This document shows positions 8,890 through 16,631 of a stretch of 64,000 nucleotides of DNA, piece by piece. The notes below the pieces were generated by a model. It had not been told where the DNA came from. It did no database searches and saw only the letters and a list, made by a program, of their open reading frames with translations. Source of the DNA: Clostridium bornimense (GTDB lineage Bacteria; Bacillota; Clostridia; Clostridiales; Clostridiaceae); the NCBI RefSeq assembly GCF_018917145.1, contig NZ_JAHLOD010000011.1:1-64000 (forward strand), written 5' to 3'. Both the position numbers and the translations under genes were made by a program. Position 1 is the stretch's first letter; each line of letters begins with the position of its first letter.

Positions 8890-9618
8890 CTAGAATAGAA
8901 TAAAAATACCAATTATAACAAAACAATAGACTAAATCTATACTATTAACTTTATGAATTTCTCCACTGTAGTATTCCCCATGAAATCCTCTCATTATCAT
9001 AGCCGAATATACTTGTTCAGATCTATCTATAGTCCTTAAAAGTAATCTTCCCATTATAATGCCCCAATCACTAATAGTCATAGATTTTTTGCCCATTGTT
9101 CTTAATTGATATGCAGATTTTATTCTATACCCTTCCTCCATTAGTACTAATATATATCTATAAATCATAAGTAGCGTAGAAATTAAAACTTTTGGAACTT
9201 TTAATTTTTTCATTGCTAAAGCTAAATCATTTATAGTTGTAGTTGCTAAAAGTTGTAATGTCCCTATTAACGAAAATGTACATTTAAATAGCAACAATAA
9301 AGAATATATGATTTCCTTATATGAAAAATCTATAATAAGATTTATAGTTATTACTCCTAATACAACAGGTAATACAAATATTAATTTTCGTAAAATTATA
9401 TTTACTGGTATCTTAGCAAAAATAAATATAAATATAGAATATGCTAATATAACAATAATATCTTCAAATAAAAATTCCTTAATAGAAATTACTTTTATAA
9501 CATAAGCTAATGTAACTATAATCTTTATCATAGGATTAATTTTGTGAATTATAGTATCTTCTTTTCCTAACTCATCAATTTTTCTTATATTATATATAGC
9601 TTTACTAAGATCTCCCAT
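8890..9618 (-). CDS. Nickel/cobalt ECF transporter transmembrane component (NikQ/CbiQ)
   Basis: A 242-residue membrane protein of the CbiQ family, the coupling subunit linking the ATPase to the substrate-binding permease. It has about five to six hydrophobic segments, and the cytoplasmic coupling helices include SAYQLRTMGKK and YSAMIMRGFHGEYY, which match the family's A-R-G type motifs. It is six bases downstream of the NikM-like gene and 11 bases upstream of the ATPase gene, in one operon. Function is assigned from family and context. Confidence 0.9.
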   Translation of the reverse strand: MGDLSKAIYNIRKIDELGKEDTIIHKINPMIKIIVTLAYVIKVISIKEFLFEDIIVILAYSIFIFIFAKIPVNIILRKLIFVLPVVLGVITINLIIDFSYKEIIYSLLLLFKCTFSLIGTLQLLATTTINDLALAMKKLKVPKVLISTLLMIYRYILVLMEEGYRIKSAYQLRTMGKKSMTISDWGIIMGRLLLRTIDRSEQVYSAMIMRGFHGEYYSGEIHKVNSIDLVYCFVIIGIFILF

Positions 9619-9624
9619 CTTATT

Positions 9625-10620
9625 TTATTCCTTTATGACTTTTCTCTTTTTTAATAATAATCCAATTACGGTAACAAATAATGTAGTTATTGCCACTCCA
9701 ATAATACCTGCTACAGTAGTACCTCCTCTACTGGATACTTTACTATCTAAATTGTAATCTGGTAAAATAGCAGTTTTTTCTTGAATTGCCGCTACCTTAT
9801 CTTGAATTTCATTATTTCGCACTATCTCTTCTTTCCCTGAAGTTTTTAATATAGACCACTCTAGACCATCAGGATTTGATGATGCAATAAGTGAAACGCC
9901 ACCACCAACTATTAAAGCAACTGCTAAAAATATAATAGCTACTTTTTTTCTTCCTTGTGTGCTTACAATATTACTTGTATTTTTCTCTACTAACTCTGGT
10001 CTATGACTCCAAACAAAACTTACTACAAATGCAGTAATTATTCCTTCAACTATGGCTATAGCAAAATGAATTGGTTGCATAAACATTAAAAATGTTTTAA
10101 ATGGCAACTCTGTTATTCCTGACAATAAAGTCTCAATTACTACACTAAATGCCCCTAGCTGTAAACTAATTATTACAGCTAAAATTGACGCAAAATATAT
10201 TCTTTTTTTTGAATAACCTTTACTTAAAATTTTATTATATATCAGCTTATATCCAATAAAGCAACTAAAGAATCCCATATTAATAGCATTACACCCTAAC
10301 GCTATTAATCCTCCATCTCCAAAAAACAATGCTTGTATCAATAAAATAGATAGTATCGTTAAAAATCCAGCCTCAGGACCTAAAAGTGCTGCAAGTAACA
10401 ATCCTCCACCGATATGTCCACTAGAACCTGTCCCCGGTATAGTGAAATTAATCATCTGTGCTGCAAAAACAAAAGAACCTACAACGCCCATAAGCGGTAT
10501 TTTCTTATCAAATTCTGATTCTCCCCTTACCTTTTTTGTAGAATATAAAGTAACTCCAACTGTTGATGCTATCATTGCAGCCCCTACTTCTGGTGTTATA
10601 AGCGCATCTGCCATATGCAT
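9625..10620 (-). CDS. Nickel/cobalt ECF permease, NikM fused to NikN-like domain
   Basis: The substrate-specific component. The N-terminus MHMADALITPEVG is the CbiM/NikM metal-binding start, where the His at position 2 coordinates the ion. Residues 1-200 form the multi-TM CbiM domain. From about 225 on, a TM helix, the PDGLEWSI segment and a final TM helix match the NikN/CbiN-like PDGLE domain, giving a fused NikMN of 331 residues. The ribosome binding site is AAGGGGGAAG. The gene follows the SsuB-like ATPase by 15 bases and precedes nikQ. Nickel is preferred over cobalt because cooS is in the operon; that is inference. Confidence 0.9.
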   Translation of the reverse strand: MHMADALITPEVGAAMIASTVGVTLYSTKKVRGESEFDKKIPLMGVVGSFVFAAQMINFTIPGTGSSGHIGGGLLLAALLGPEAGFLTILSILLIQALFFGDGGLIALGCNAINMGFFSCFIGYKLIYNKILSKGYSKKRIYFASILAVIISLQLGAFSVVIETLLSGITELPFKTFLMFMQPIHFAIAIVEGIITAFVVSFVWSHRPELVEKNTSNIVSTQGRKKVAIIFLAVALIVGGGVSLIASSNPDGLEWSILKTSGKEEIVRNNEIQDKVAAIQEKTAILPDYNLDSKVSSRGGTTVAGIIGVAITTLFVTVIGLLLKKRKVIKE

Positions 10621-10635
10621 ACTTCTTCCCCCTTT

Positions 10636-11394
10636 TTATATATAATACTCTATGCTATCTCTAGAATTTTCCTCCAAAACATTTATAATAGTACTCTTTA
10701 ATTGGTAGAATTCTTCACTTAATTTTTCTATTGGTTTCTTGTTATCTCTGCTAATTACCTTTCTAATCCTGCCTGGGTGCGGCGACATAATAACTATCTT
10801 ACTTCCAAGATATACTGCCTCCTCTACATCATGAGTAACAAAAATAATTGTTATTCCCTCTTCTCTCCATATATTTCTTATCTCTTCTTGAAGATTGCTT
10901 CTTATAACAGGATCTAATGCACCAAAAGGTTCATCCATAAATAAAATCTTTGGTTTCACCGCAAGAGCTCTAGCAATAGCAACTCTTTGTTGCATTCCTC
11001 CTGATAATTGATTTGGATAATGATTTTTAAACTTTTCTAAACCAACTAATCTAATATATTTATCTACAACAGTTTTCTTCTCCACTTTAGACATCTTTAA
11101 TGTTTCTAATCCAAACTCAATATTTCTCTCTACTGTTCTCCATGGTAATAATCCATAATTCTGAAATATTGTTACTCTTTCTATTGTGGGCTTATCTACT
11201 TCTACATCATTAATATATATTTTTCCTTCAGTAGGTTTATCAAAAGCAGCCATCATATTTAATAAGGTACTTTTCCCACAACCACTAGGTCCTAAAAGAC
11301 ATACAAAATCTCCTTCATCTATATCTATATTTATATTATCAATTACCTTAGTATTATTAAAAATTTTCGATACATCTTTTACTTTAATACTCAT
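10636..11394 (-). CDS. ABC transporter ATPase, NitT/TauT (SsuB-like) family
   Basis: ATP-binding subunit of a binding-protein-dependent importer. It carries Walker A GPSGCGKST, signature LSGGMQQR, Walker B ILFMDEPFGALDP and H-loop VTHDVEEA, closest in pattern to SsuB/TauB. The ATG at 11394 (MSIKVKDVSKIF) has AAAAGGGGGC just upstream and is preferred to the longer frame. It is sandwiched between its permease gene and nikM in the cooS operon. Relatives import sulfonates, nitrate or pyrimidine precursors; the substrate here is unknown. Confidence 0.9.
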   Translation of the reverse strand: MSIKVKDVSKIFNNTKVIDNINIDIDEGDFVCLLGPSGCGKSTLLNMMAAFDKPTEGKIYINDVEVDKPTIERVTIFQNYGLLPWRTVERNIEFGLETLKMSKVEKKTVVDKYIRLVGLEKFKNHYPNQLSGGMQQRVAIARALAVKPKILFMDEPFGALDPVIRSNLQEEIRNIWREEGITIIFVTHDVEEAVYLGSKIVIMSPHPGRIRKVISRDNKKPIEKLSEEFYQLKSTIINVLEENSRDSIEYYI

Positions 11395-11414
11395 AAAAAA
11401 GCCCCCTTTTAAAT

Positions 11415-12176
11415 TTAATACGCATTTCCCCATTTAGAACCTATTTTTTTCTCTACTACTTCTATAGCTTTATCTAAAATAAGTCCTATAACACCTATAA
11501 ATACTATTCCAGCTAACAACATATCATATCTAAGATTATTTCTAGCATCAATTATTAAATATCCAAGTCCTGATTGAGCTCCTACCATTTCTCCTGCAAC
11601 AAGAAAAATCCATGCACTTCCTAAAGCAATATGCATTGCATTTATTATTACAGGGAATATTGCTGGCAATACTACCTTTGTCATTAACCTAAAACCTTTA
11701 ATCCCAAAATTGCTTGCTATTTTTAAGTATATTTTGTCCATCTTCTTAACTGCTGAAACTGTAGATAATAATACAGGGAAGAAAGCAGCTATGAATATTA
11801 TTACTATTGCAGGTAAATTACCTATTCCAAAAATAATTACTATAAAAGGAAACCACGCTGTTGGTGATATAGGTCTTAAAAGTTGTACTATTGGATTTAC
11901 AATATCCCATGCCTTTCCATACCATCCTAATAACAGTCCTAAAAATATAGCTACAACTACTGCTACAGAATATCCTAAGAAAAATCTATATAGACTTATT
12001 CCAATATAATTAAATAAAATTCCATCATCTATCATTTCCTTTATTGCTTTTGCTACATCTACTGGTGATGGTATGATAATTCTTCCATCCTTTCCTGTCA
12101 TAGATGCTATACTCCATAATAAAACTAATATTCCAATAGATATAATAACGTTTATAAACTTTTTACTTTTTTTCAT
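11415..12176 (-). CDS. ABC transporter permease, NitT/TauT (SsuC-like) family
   Basis: A membrane subunit of about 253 residues with six hydrophobic segments. The BPD_transp_1 coupling loop (around ASNFGIKGFRLMTKVVLPAI) contacts the ATPase. The ATG at 12176 (MKKSKKFIN) lies six bases after AGGAGG and is preferred to the TTG two codons upstream. It partners with the lipoprotein upstream and the ATPase downstream, giving a complete importer within the cooS operon. Confidence 0.88.
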   Translation of the reverse strand: MKKSKKFINVIISIGILVLLWSIASMTGKDGRIIIPSPVDVAKAIKEMIDDGILFNYIGISLYRFFLGYSVAVVVAIFLGLLLGWYGKAWDIVNPIVQLLRPISPTAWFPFIVIIFGIGNLPAIVIIFIAAFFPVLLSTVSAVKKMDKIYLKIASNFGIKGFRLMTKVVLPAIFPVIINAMHIALGSAWIFLVAGEMVGAQSGLGYLIIDARNNLRYDMLLAGIVFIGVIGLILDKAIEVVEKKIGSKWGNAY

Positions 12177-12195
12177 CTCCAACCTCCTATTGTTC

Positions 12196-13122
12196 TTATT
12201 CTAATAAAGAATTATCTACAAACTCATCATAAGTTGGTGTATTATCTAACAACTTCATTTCTTTTAAATACTGTGATATTCTATTATAATCTTCTTCCTC
12301 AATCTTTAACTTATCATAAGATATCCATCCTAAAGATTCGCTTAAGACAGTATCTTGGATACTAAGAAACTCTTTTGCACGAGTTCTTCTTTCTTTTTCA
12401 TTACTCAAATCCTCTGTTGCTGCGCTATATTTTTCTACTATCTCTTTTGCTTTTTCATTTCTTTCTTTTATAAAATCTCCTCTAAAAACTAATGCGCAAC
12501 AAATCGAATTAGGAATAATATCAGAAGATTGTTTTAATACCTTTCCATTACCATTTACAACAGCCTTTGCTCCAAATGGTTCTGCAACACAATATCCATC
12601 TATTCTTTTTTCTAATAACGCCACTGCCATCTCAGATGGTGGAAGCTCAACAATATTTATATCTTTCAAACTCATATTTTCTTTTTTTAACATCTCGTAT
12701 AACAAAATATAGTGAGTAGATAACTTATTAGGAATTGCAAAAGTTTTTCCTTTTAACTCCTTCACATTTTTTATTTTTTCGTTTACTATCACTGCATTTC
12801 CATCACTATGTCCAAGGGCAACAGCTTTCAAATCTATTCCTTGCACTTTTGCCTTCATCGCTAACTCTATTAGTACTGAAGCACCATCTATTTTTCCAGA
12901 GTTTAATGCATCCATAAGTTCTGGCCATGATCCAAACTTAACAAGCTCTATATTTTCCTTTTCTACTTTCTTCTCTACATATAGTGGTAACGAATGTGTT
13001 ATTGGTAGATACCCTATCTTTATAGAATTCTTTACTTGTTGCTCATTGCCTTTACAAGAACCTAATAGTGAAACCATCATTGATATAACTACCGCTAGTA
13101 TTATCTTTTTATATTTCTTCAT
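12196..13122 (-). CDS. ABC transporter substrate-binding lipoprotein, SsuA/THI5-like (NMT1)
   Basis: First gene of the cooS operon. From ATG 13122 the protein starts MKKYKKII, has a hydrophobic signal and the lipobox LLGSC with the lipidated Cys at residue 23. The mature protein begins IKIGYLPITHSLPLYVEK and continues with the type II periplasmic-binding fold of NitT/TauT systems (GKTFAIPNKLSTHYIL, AVALLEKRIDGYCVAEPFG). A GTG six codons earlier is in frame, but AGGAGTGG fits the inner ATG. The ligand is unknown. Its place ahead of nickel transport and cooS suggests it feeds the same pathway, for example a metal chelate or an enzyme substrate; that is inference. Confidence 0.88.
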   Translation of the reverse strand: MKKYKKIILAVVISMMVSLLGSCKGNEQQVKNSIKIGYLPITHSLPLYVEKKVEKENIELVKFGSWPELMDALNSGKIDGASVLIELAMKAKVQGIDLKAVALGHSDGNAVIVNEKIKNVKELKGKTFAIPNKLSTHYILLYEMLKKENMSLKDINIVELPPSEMAVALLEKRIDGYCVAEPFGAKAVVNGNGKVLKQSSDIIPNSICCALVFRGDFIKERNEKAKEIVEKYSAATEDLSNEKERRTRAKEFLSIQDTVLSESLGWISYDKLKIEEEDYNRISQYLKEMKLLDNTPTYDEFVDNSLLE

Positions 13123-13187
13123 TTCACCACTCCTCATCACTTTAATTGATTAAAACACACTTTTCTTATAAAAATACTATGTTTAAA

Positions 13188-13216
13188 ATTGTATCACCAT
13201 ATTTTACATTTATCAA
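13188..13216 (-). promoter_or_regulatory. Putative sigma-A promoter of the cooS operon
   Basis: Read on the minus strand, TTGATA (13211-13216) and TACAAT (13188-13193) are separated by 17 bases. Transcription would start near 13181, giving a leader of about 58 bases. That leader contains an inverted repeat TTTAAT-TG-ATTAAA (13141-13154) that could be an operator. All seven genes from 13122 to 6090 follow with gaps of at most about 26 bases. Confidence 0.6.
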
Positions 13217-13338
13217 CCATTTTGTAATTATTTTATTTCAATAGAATTTATTTATATATTATTGAATAATATTCTAATTACTCACTAACTTAACTTTTTA
13301 TAATATCTTTATGTCTAGATACTACAAAAAATAATTTA

Positions 13339-13397
13339 ATTGACTAGTCAATCAAAAAGTAATAAAATAACATTTATGACATTGTTGACTAATCAAT
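13339..13397 (+). promoter_or_regulatory. MarR-type operators overlapping the marR-MFS promoter
   Basis: A perfect 14-base palindrome ATTGACTAGTCAAT (13339-13352) contains the -35 hexamer TTGACT (13340-13345), followed after 17 bases by TAAAAT (13363-13368). A second near-palindrome TTGACTAATCAA (13385-13396) lies 45 bases downstream, centre to centre, just after the expected start site. Two half-identical sites bracketing a promoter next to a marR gene suggest autorepression. Confidence 0.7.
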
Positions 13398-13419
13398 TGA
13401 GTTTAGGAGGTGTATATAC

Positions 13420-13857
13420 ATTAAATCCTTTATAATGTTTAATAATAAAATTTTTAGAAATACTCAAAGCTATTTAGATAAAGTATTAAAAAAATATAAT
13501 TTAACTAGTGGTGCTTATCCTTATATATTTACATTAGAAAAAAATGAAGGCATCAGCCAAATAAAAATTAGTAATGAAATTGGTAATGATAAAGCAATGT
13601 CTACAAGAACCATTAATAAATTAATTGAAAATGACTTTATATATAGACAACAAGATGAGCAAGATAGCAGAGCATACAAATTATACTTAACTAAAAAAGC
13701 AAAAAAAATTATACCCGAATTACATAGGGAAATTGATTCAATAATTGGATTGATAACAGAAGATTTAAGTGAAAAAGAGTTAGATATTACTATGGCTTCT
13801 TTAGAAAAAATCTTTGAAAAAACACAAGTATTACGAAAAATGGAGGGAGTAAAGTGA
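13420..13857 (+). CDS. MarR family transcriptional regulator
   Basis: A winged-helix repressor of about 145 residues. The wHTH contains GISQIKISNEIGNDKAMSTR and the wing RQQDEQDSRAYKLYLTKKA, matching the MarR DxRxxxxxLT wing pattern. It overlaps the downstream exporter gene by four bases (GTGA), so the two are co-translated and the regulator probably controls the exporter. The first ATG in frame (13435) is 24 bases from the only ribosome binding site, AGGAGG at 13405-13410. An ATT at 13420 sits at a normal nine-base distance, so initiation may use AUU; this start is an inference. Confidence 0.87.
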   Translation: MKSFIMFNNKIFRNTQSYLDKVLKKYNLTSGAYPYIFTLEKNEGISQIKISNEIGNDKAMSTRTINKLIENDFIYRQQDEQDSRAYKLYLTKKAKKIIPELHREIDSIIGLITEDLSEKELDITMASLEKIFEKTQVLRKMEGVK

Positions 13858-15269
13858 AAGAATCAAAAGATGTTAAAAAGTGGACTATATTTATTATAGT
13901 AGTATTAGCTGTATTTATGTGCACCTTAGATGGTAGTATTGTAAATGTTGCTCTACCTAACATGGCAAAAGCTTTAGGAGTTACAACATCTAAAATTCAA
14001 TTAGTAGTAACAAGTTACTTAATTGTTATTGTTGGAATTATTTTAATATTTGGACGTCTTGGTGATATGTTTGGTAAAACTAGAATGTTTAGAATTGGTA
14101 TGTTATTTTTTACAATTGGATCATTATTATGTGGAATCTCACATTCATTCCCTGTATTGATTTTTTCAAGAATAATACAAGGAATTGGTGCTGCTGGAAC
14201 CATGGCAAATAATCAAGGTATTATAACTGAAATATTCCCTGAAAATGAAAGAGGAAAAGCACTGGGGCTTTCTGGAACAGCAGTAGCATTAGGTTCTTTA
14301 GTTGGTCCTGGATTAGGAGGTATTATCGTAGGTGCTACTAGTTGGGAATACATCTTCTTAATAAATGTTCCTATTGGAATAATAGGACTAATTTTTGCAT
14401 TTAAATTACTTCCAAAGTCCACACACAAAAATAATGAAAAAATTGATATTGTAGGTTCTATCCTATTTATATTTACAATGGTTCCTTTATTTATTTCATT
14501 AAACGAAGGTGTTAGTATTGGATTTACTTCACCATTAATCATTTGTGGATTTATTATCTCAATTATTGCATTTATTATATTCATTGTTGTTGAACGAAAA
14601 TTAGAATCTCCATTAATGCAATTAGATATATTTAAAAATAAATTATTTTCGTTAAGTATTTTCTGCGGATTCATCAGTTTCGTAGCAATATTCTGTCATA
14701 ATACTATATTGCCATTTTACCTTCAAGATGTAATGGATTATTCACCACAAAAAGCTGGTATGATTCTTATGGCATATCCCTTAATATTAACAGTTGTAGC
14801 ACCAGTTAGTGGTAGCTTATCAGATAAAATTGGTTCTGAAATATTAACACTTATAGGATTAGTATCTACAAGTGTAGGATTATTTTTAATGGCTTCATTA
14901 AATGTAAATTCATCAGTAATAAATATGATTTTATTTATTATAATTATGTCTATTGGAATGGGAGCATTTCAATCTCCAAATAATTCTCTCGTAATGTCTA
15001 CTGTTGAAAAAAATAAGTTAGGGGTTGCCGGGAGTATCAATGCCCTTATTAGAAATATAGGTATTATTAGCGGAACTGCATTATCTACAACTCTTTTATA
15101 TACAAAAATGAGTACTAAAGTTGGTTATCATGTTACAACCTATATACCAGAAAGAAATGATGCATTCATATATGGAATGAGATGGGTGTATGTAGTTGCG
15201 GGACTAATCTGTTTAATCGGAGCCCTATTAACCTTTTTAAGAATGAAAAATGCAAGGCGTAAACTTTAA
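13854..15269 (+). CDS. MFS drug exporter, DHA2 (EmrB/QacA) 14-TM family
   Basis: A 471-residue membrane protein with about 14 hydrophobic segments. Motif A is present as FGRLGDMFGKTRMF, the first helix reads FMCTLDGSIVNVALP as in EmrB/QacA exporters, and motif C-like sequence is GPGLGGIIVG. The start is GTG, overlapping the marR stop by four bases, after TGGAGGGAG. It exports hydrophobic or cationic toxicants by proton antiport; the substrate is not predictable. A terminator follows at once. Confidence 0.92.
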   Translation: MKESKDVKKWTIFIIVVLAVFMCTLDGSIVNVALPNMAKALGVTTSKIQLVVTSYLIVIVGIILIFGRLGDMFGKTRMFRIGMLFFTIGSLLCGISHSFPVLIFSRIIQGIGAAGTMANNQGIITEIFPENERGKALGLSGTAVALGSLVGPGLGGIIVGATSWEYIFLINVPIGIIGLIFAFKLLPKSTHKNNEKIDIVGSILFIFTMVPLFISLNEGVSIGFTSPLIICGFIISIIAFIIFIVVERKLESPLMQLDIFKNKLFSLSIFCGFISFVAIFCHNTILPFYLQDVMDYSPQKAGMILMAYPLILTVVAPVSGSLSDKIGSEILTLIGLVSTSVGLFLMASLNVNSSVINMILFIIIMSIGMGAFQSPNNSLVMSTVEKNKLGVAGSINALIRNIGIISGTALSTTLLYTKMSTKVGYHVTTYIPERNDAFIYGMRWVYVVAGLICLIGALLTFLRMKNARRKL

Positions 15270-15274
15270 ATAAA

Positions 15275-15345
15275 CTGCCGCACAAATTAGTGTGGCAGTT
15301 TTTTCAGCAAAATAGAAGTGCAGGGCACAGTTGTCAGTTCACATT
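15275..15345. terminator. Terminator (CTGCCGCAC / GTGTGGCAG) and repeat flank
   Basis: Stem CTGCCGCAC / GTGTGGCAG (15275-15298) with six T after it terminates the MFS transcript. The following bases to about 15345 (CAGCAAAATAGAAGTGCAGG) match, in reverse complement, the end of the intergenic repeat at 33780-33846. This is an inverted partial copy of that element (module M5). Confidence 0.75.
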
Positions 15346-15399
15346 GTTATTGAAATTGCAAATTGATTGGAATTGTAAATACTCCTTCTATAACTTTTA

Positions 15400-16407
15400 T
15401 TATTCCTCATCATTTATTGATTGAATCATAGCCTCAAACTTAGGACTATTTTCATATACATATTTAAAATCAATAATCTCTACATTAACATTCTTACTAA
15501 TAAATATCTTAATTTGTTCTATAAATATATGCCATAATCCACTTATCTTATACTCCATGTTTTGCAAAATATTTAATCCACAACCAGCAAAAGAATATCC
15601 CATATCTTGTAAATCTAATATACTTGGATATAATCCTTCTTTTAAACAAGAATTAAATAACACTTCTAAGTCTTTCATCTTTATAAATCCCATAACTACT
15701 GCTGTTGAATCATAAGTAACGGAAGTTTTTTTATCTTCTTCATAAACTTTATTAGAATCTTGACTTGCTAAATCACCTTCGGTATTCTCATAAAGATTTT
15801 TATTGTTTTCTACTATACTATAATATCTATCTTTTGATATTATATCTTCACTAAACTCTCCTAAACTTTTTATAAGATTCATAAATTTTTCACTATTATC
15901 AAAGACATATTTAAAATCAATATTTTCAACTTTTCCAGTGCAAACTAATCTTTCACCTTCAGATATAAACTCGCTCCACAAATATTTTATGATATTATCT
16001 AATGCTGCAATTTCTTTAGGTTCTAAATACTCTATAATAGAACACACGTCTTTAAAGTTAGATGAATCTGGTATAGTTCCATCTTCTAAAGATGCATTAA
16101 ATACTTTTTCTATATATTCTATACTTAAAAATCCTAATAACTTATCTGAATTGTCATCTACATTCAAAACAGTAGTATCTTCATCTTCTTCAACACACTT
16201 ATAATTATTGAAAATGTATGTACTAAATTTACCTGTATCTTCATATTGTTTTAAATCTTTAGATATAGCTTCTAATCCTCTATATAAAATCTGATTTATT
16301 GCAAAGTTTTCTTCAACTATTAATCCTTCTTCACTTAAAATATAGCTTAATTTATTTTGAATATCACGTATTCTATCTTCAACTTTTTTATTTATTTTAA
16401 AAATCAT
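15400..16407 (-). CDS. Protein of unknown function with two tandem copies of a 92-residue domain
   Basis: I do not recognise this 335-residue acidic cytoplasmic protein; there is no signal peptide or TM helix. Residues about 90-185 and 238-331 are clearly related: LGFLSIEYIEKVFNASLEDG versus MGFIKMKDLEVLFNSCLKEG at the start, and ENIDFKYVFDNSEKFMNLIK versus EIIDFKYVYENSPKFEAMIQ at the end. A variable linker (about 190-235) joins them, and a coiled-coil-like N-terminal 85 residues precede them. It is monocistronic and convergent with the MFS gene. The domain pair suggests a binding or scaffold role, but no function can be assigned. Confidence 0.75.
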   Translation of the reverse strand: MIFKINKKVEDRIRDIQNKLSYILSEEGLIVEENFAINQILYRGLEAISKDLKQYEDTGKFSTYIFNNYKCVEEDEDTTVLNVDDNSDKLLGFLSIEYIEKVFNASLEDGTIPDSSNFKDVCSIIEYLEPKEIAALDNIIKYLWSEFISEGERLVCTGKVENIDFKYVFDNSEKFMNLIKSLGEFSEDIISKDRYYSIVENNKNLYENTEGDLASQDSNKVYEEDKKTSVTYDSTAVVMGFIKMKDLEVLFNSCLKEGLYPSILDLQDMGYSFAGCGLNILQNMEYKISGLWHIFIEQIKIFISKNVNVEIIDFKYVYENSPKFEAMIQSINDEE

Positions 16408-16552
16408 AATTATATCACTCCCTACTATTTTTTATATTTGTATAATTCTTACTCTATAATTAAAATATTTTACTTTTAGTAGATAAGTAATATTTTATCA
16501 TATTTTGTAATGTATTTATATGTATTATAATTGTTATTTTCACTTATATAAT

Positions 16553-16594
16553 AAAAAAGAGGAAAACTTCATCCATATGGACTTCATTCTCCTC
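16553..16594 (-). terminator. Terminator downstream of the CoA-acylating aldehyde dehydrogenase gene
   Basis: On the minus strand an imperfect hairpin centred on TCCATATGGA with outer arms GAGGA / TCCTC is followed by TTTTTTATTAT. Confidence 0.6.
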
Positions 16595-16631
16595 CCTCAT
16601 ATACTTACTTAAACACCTATAATTTAATATA

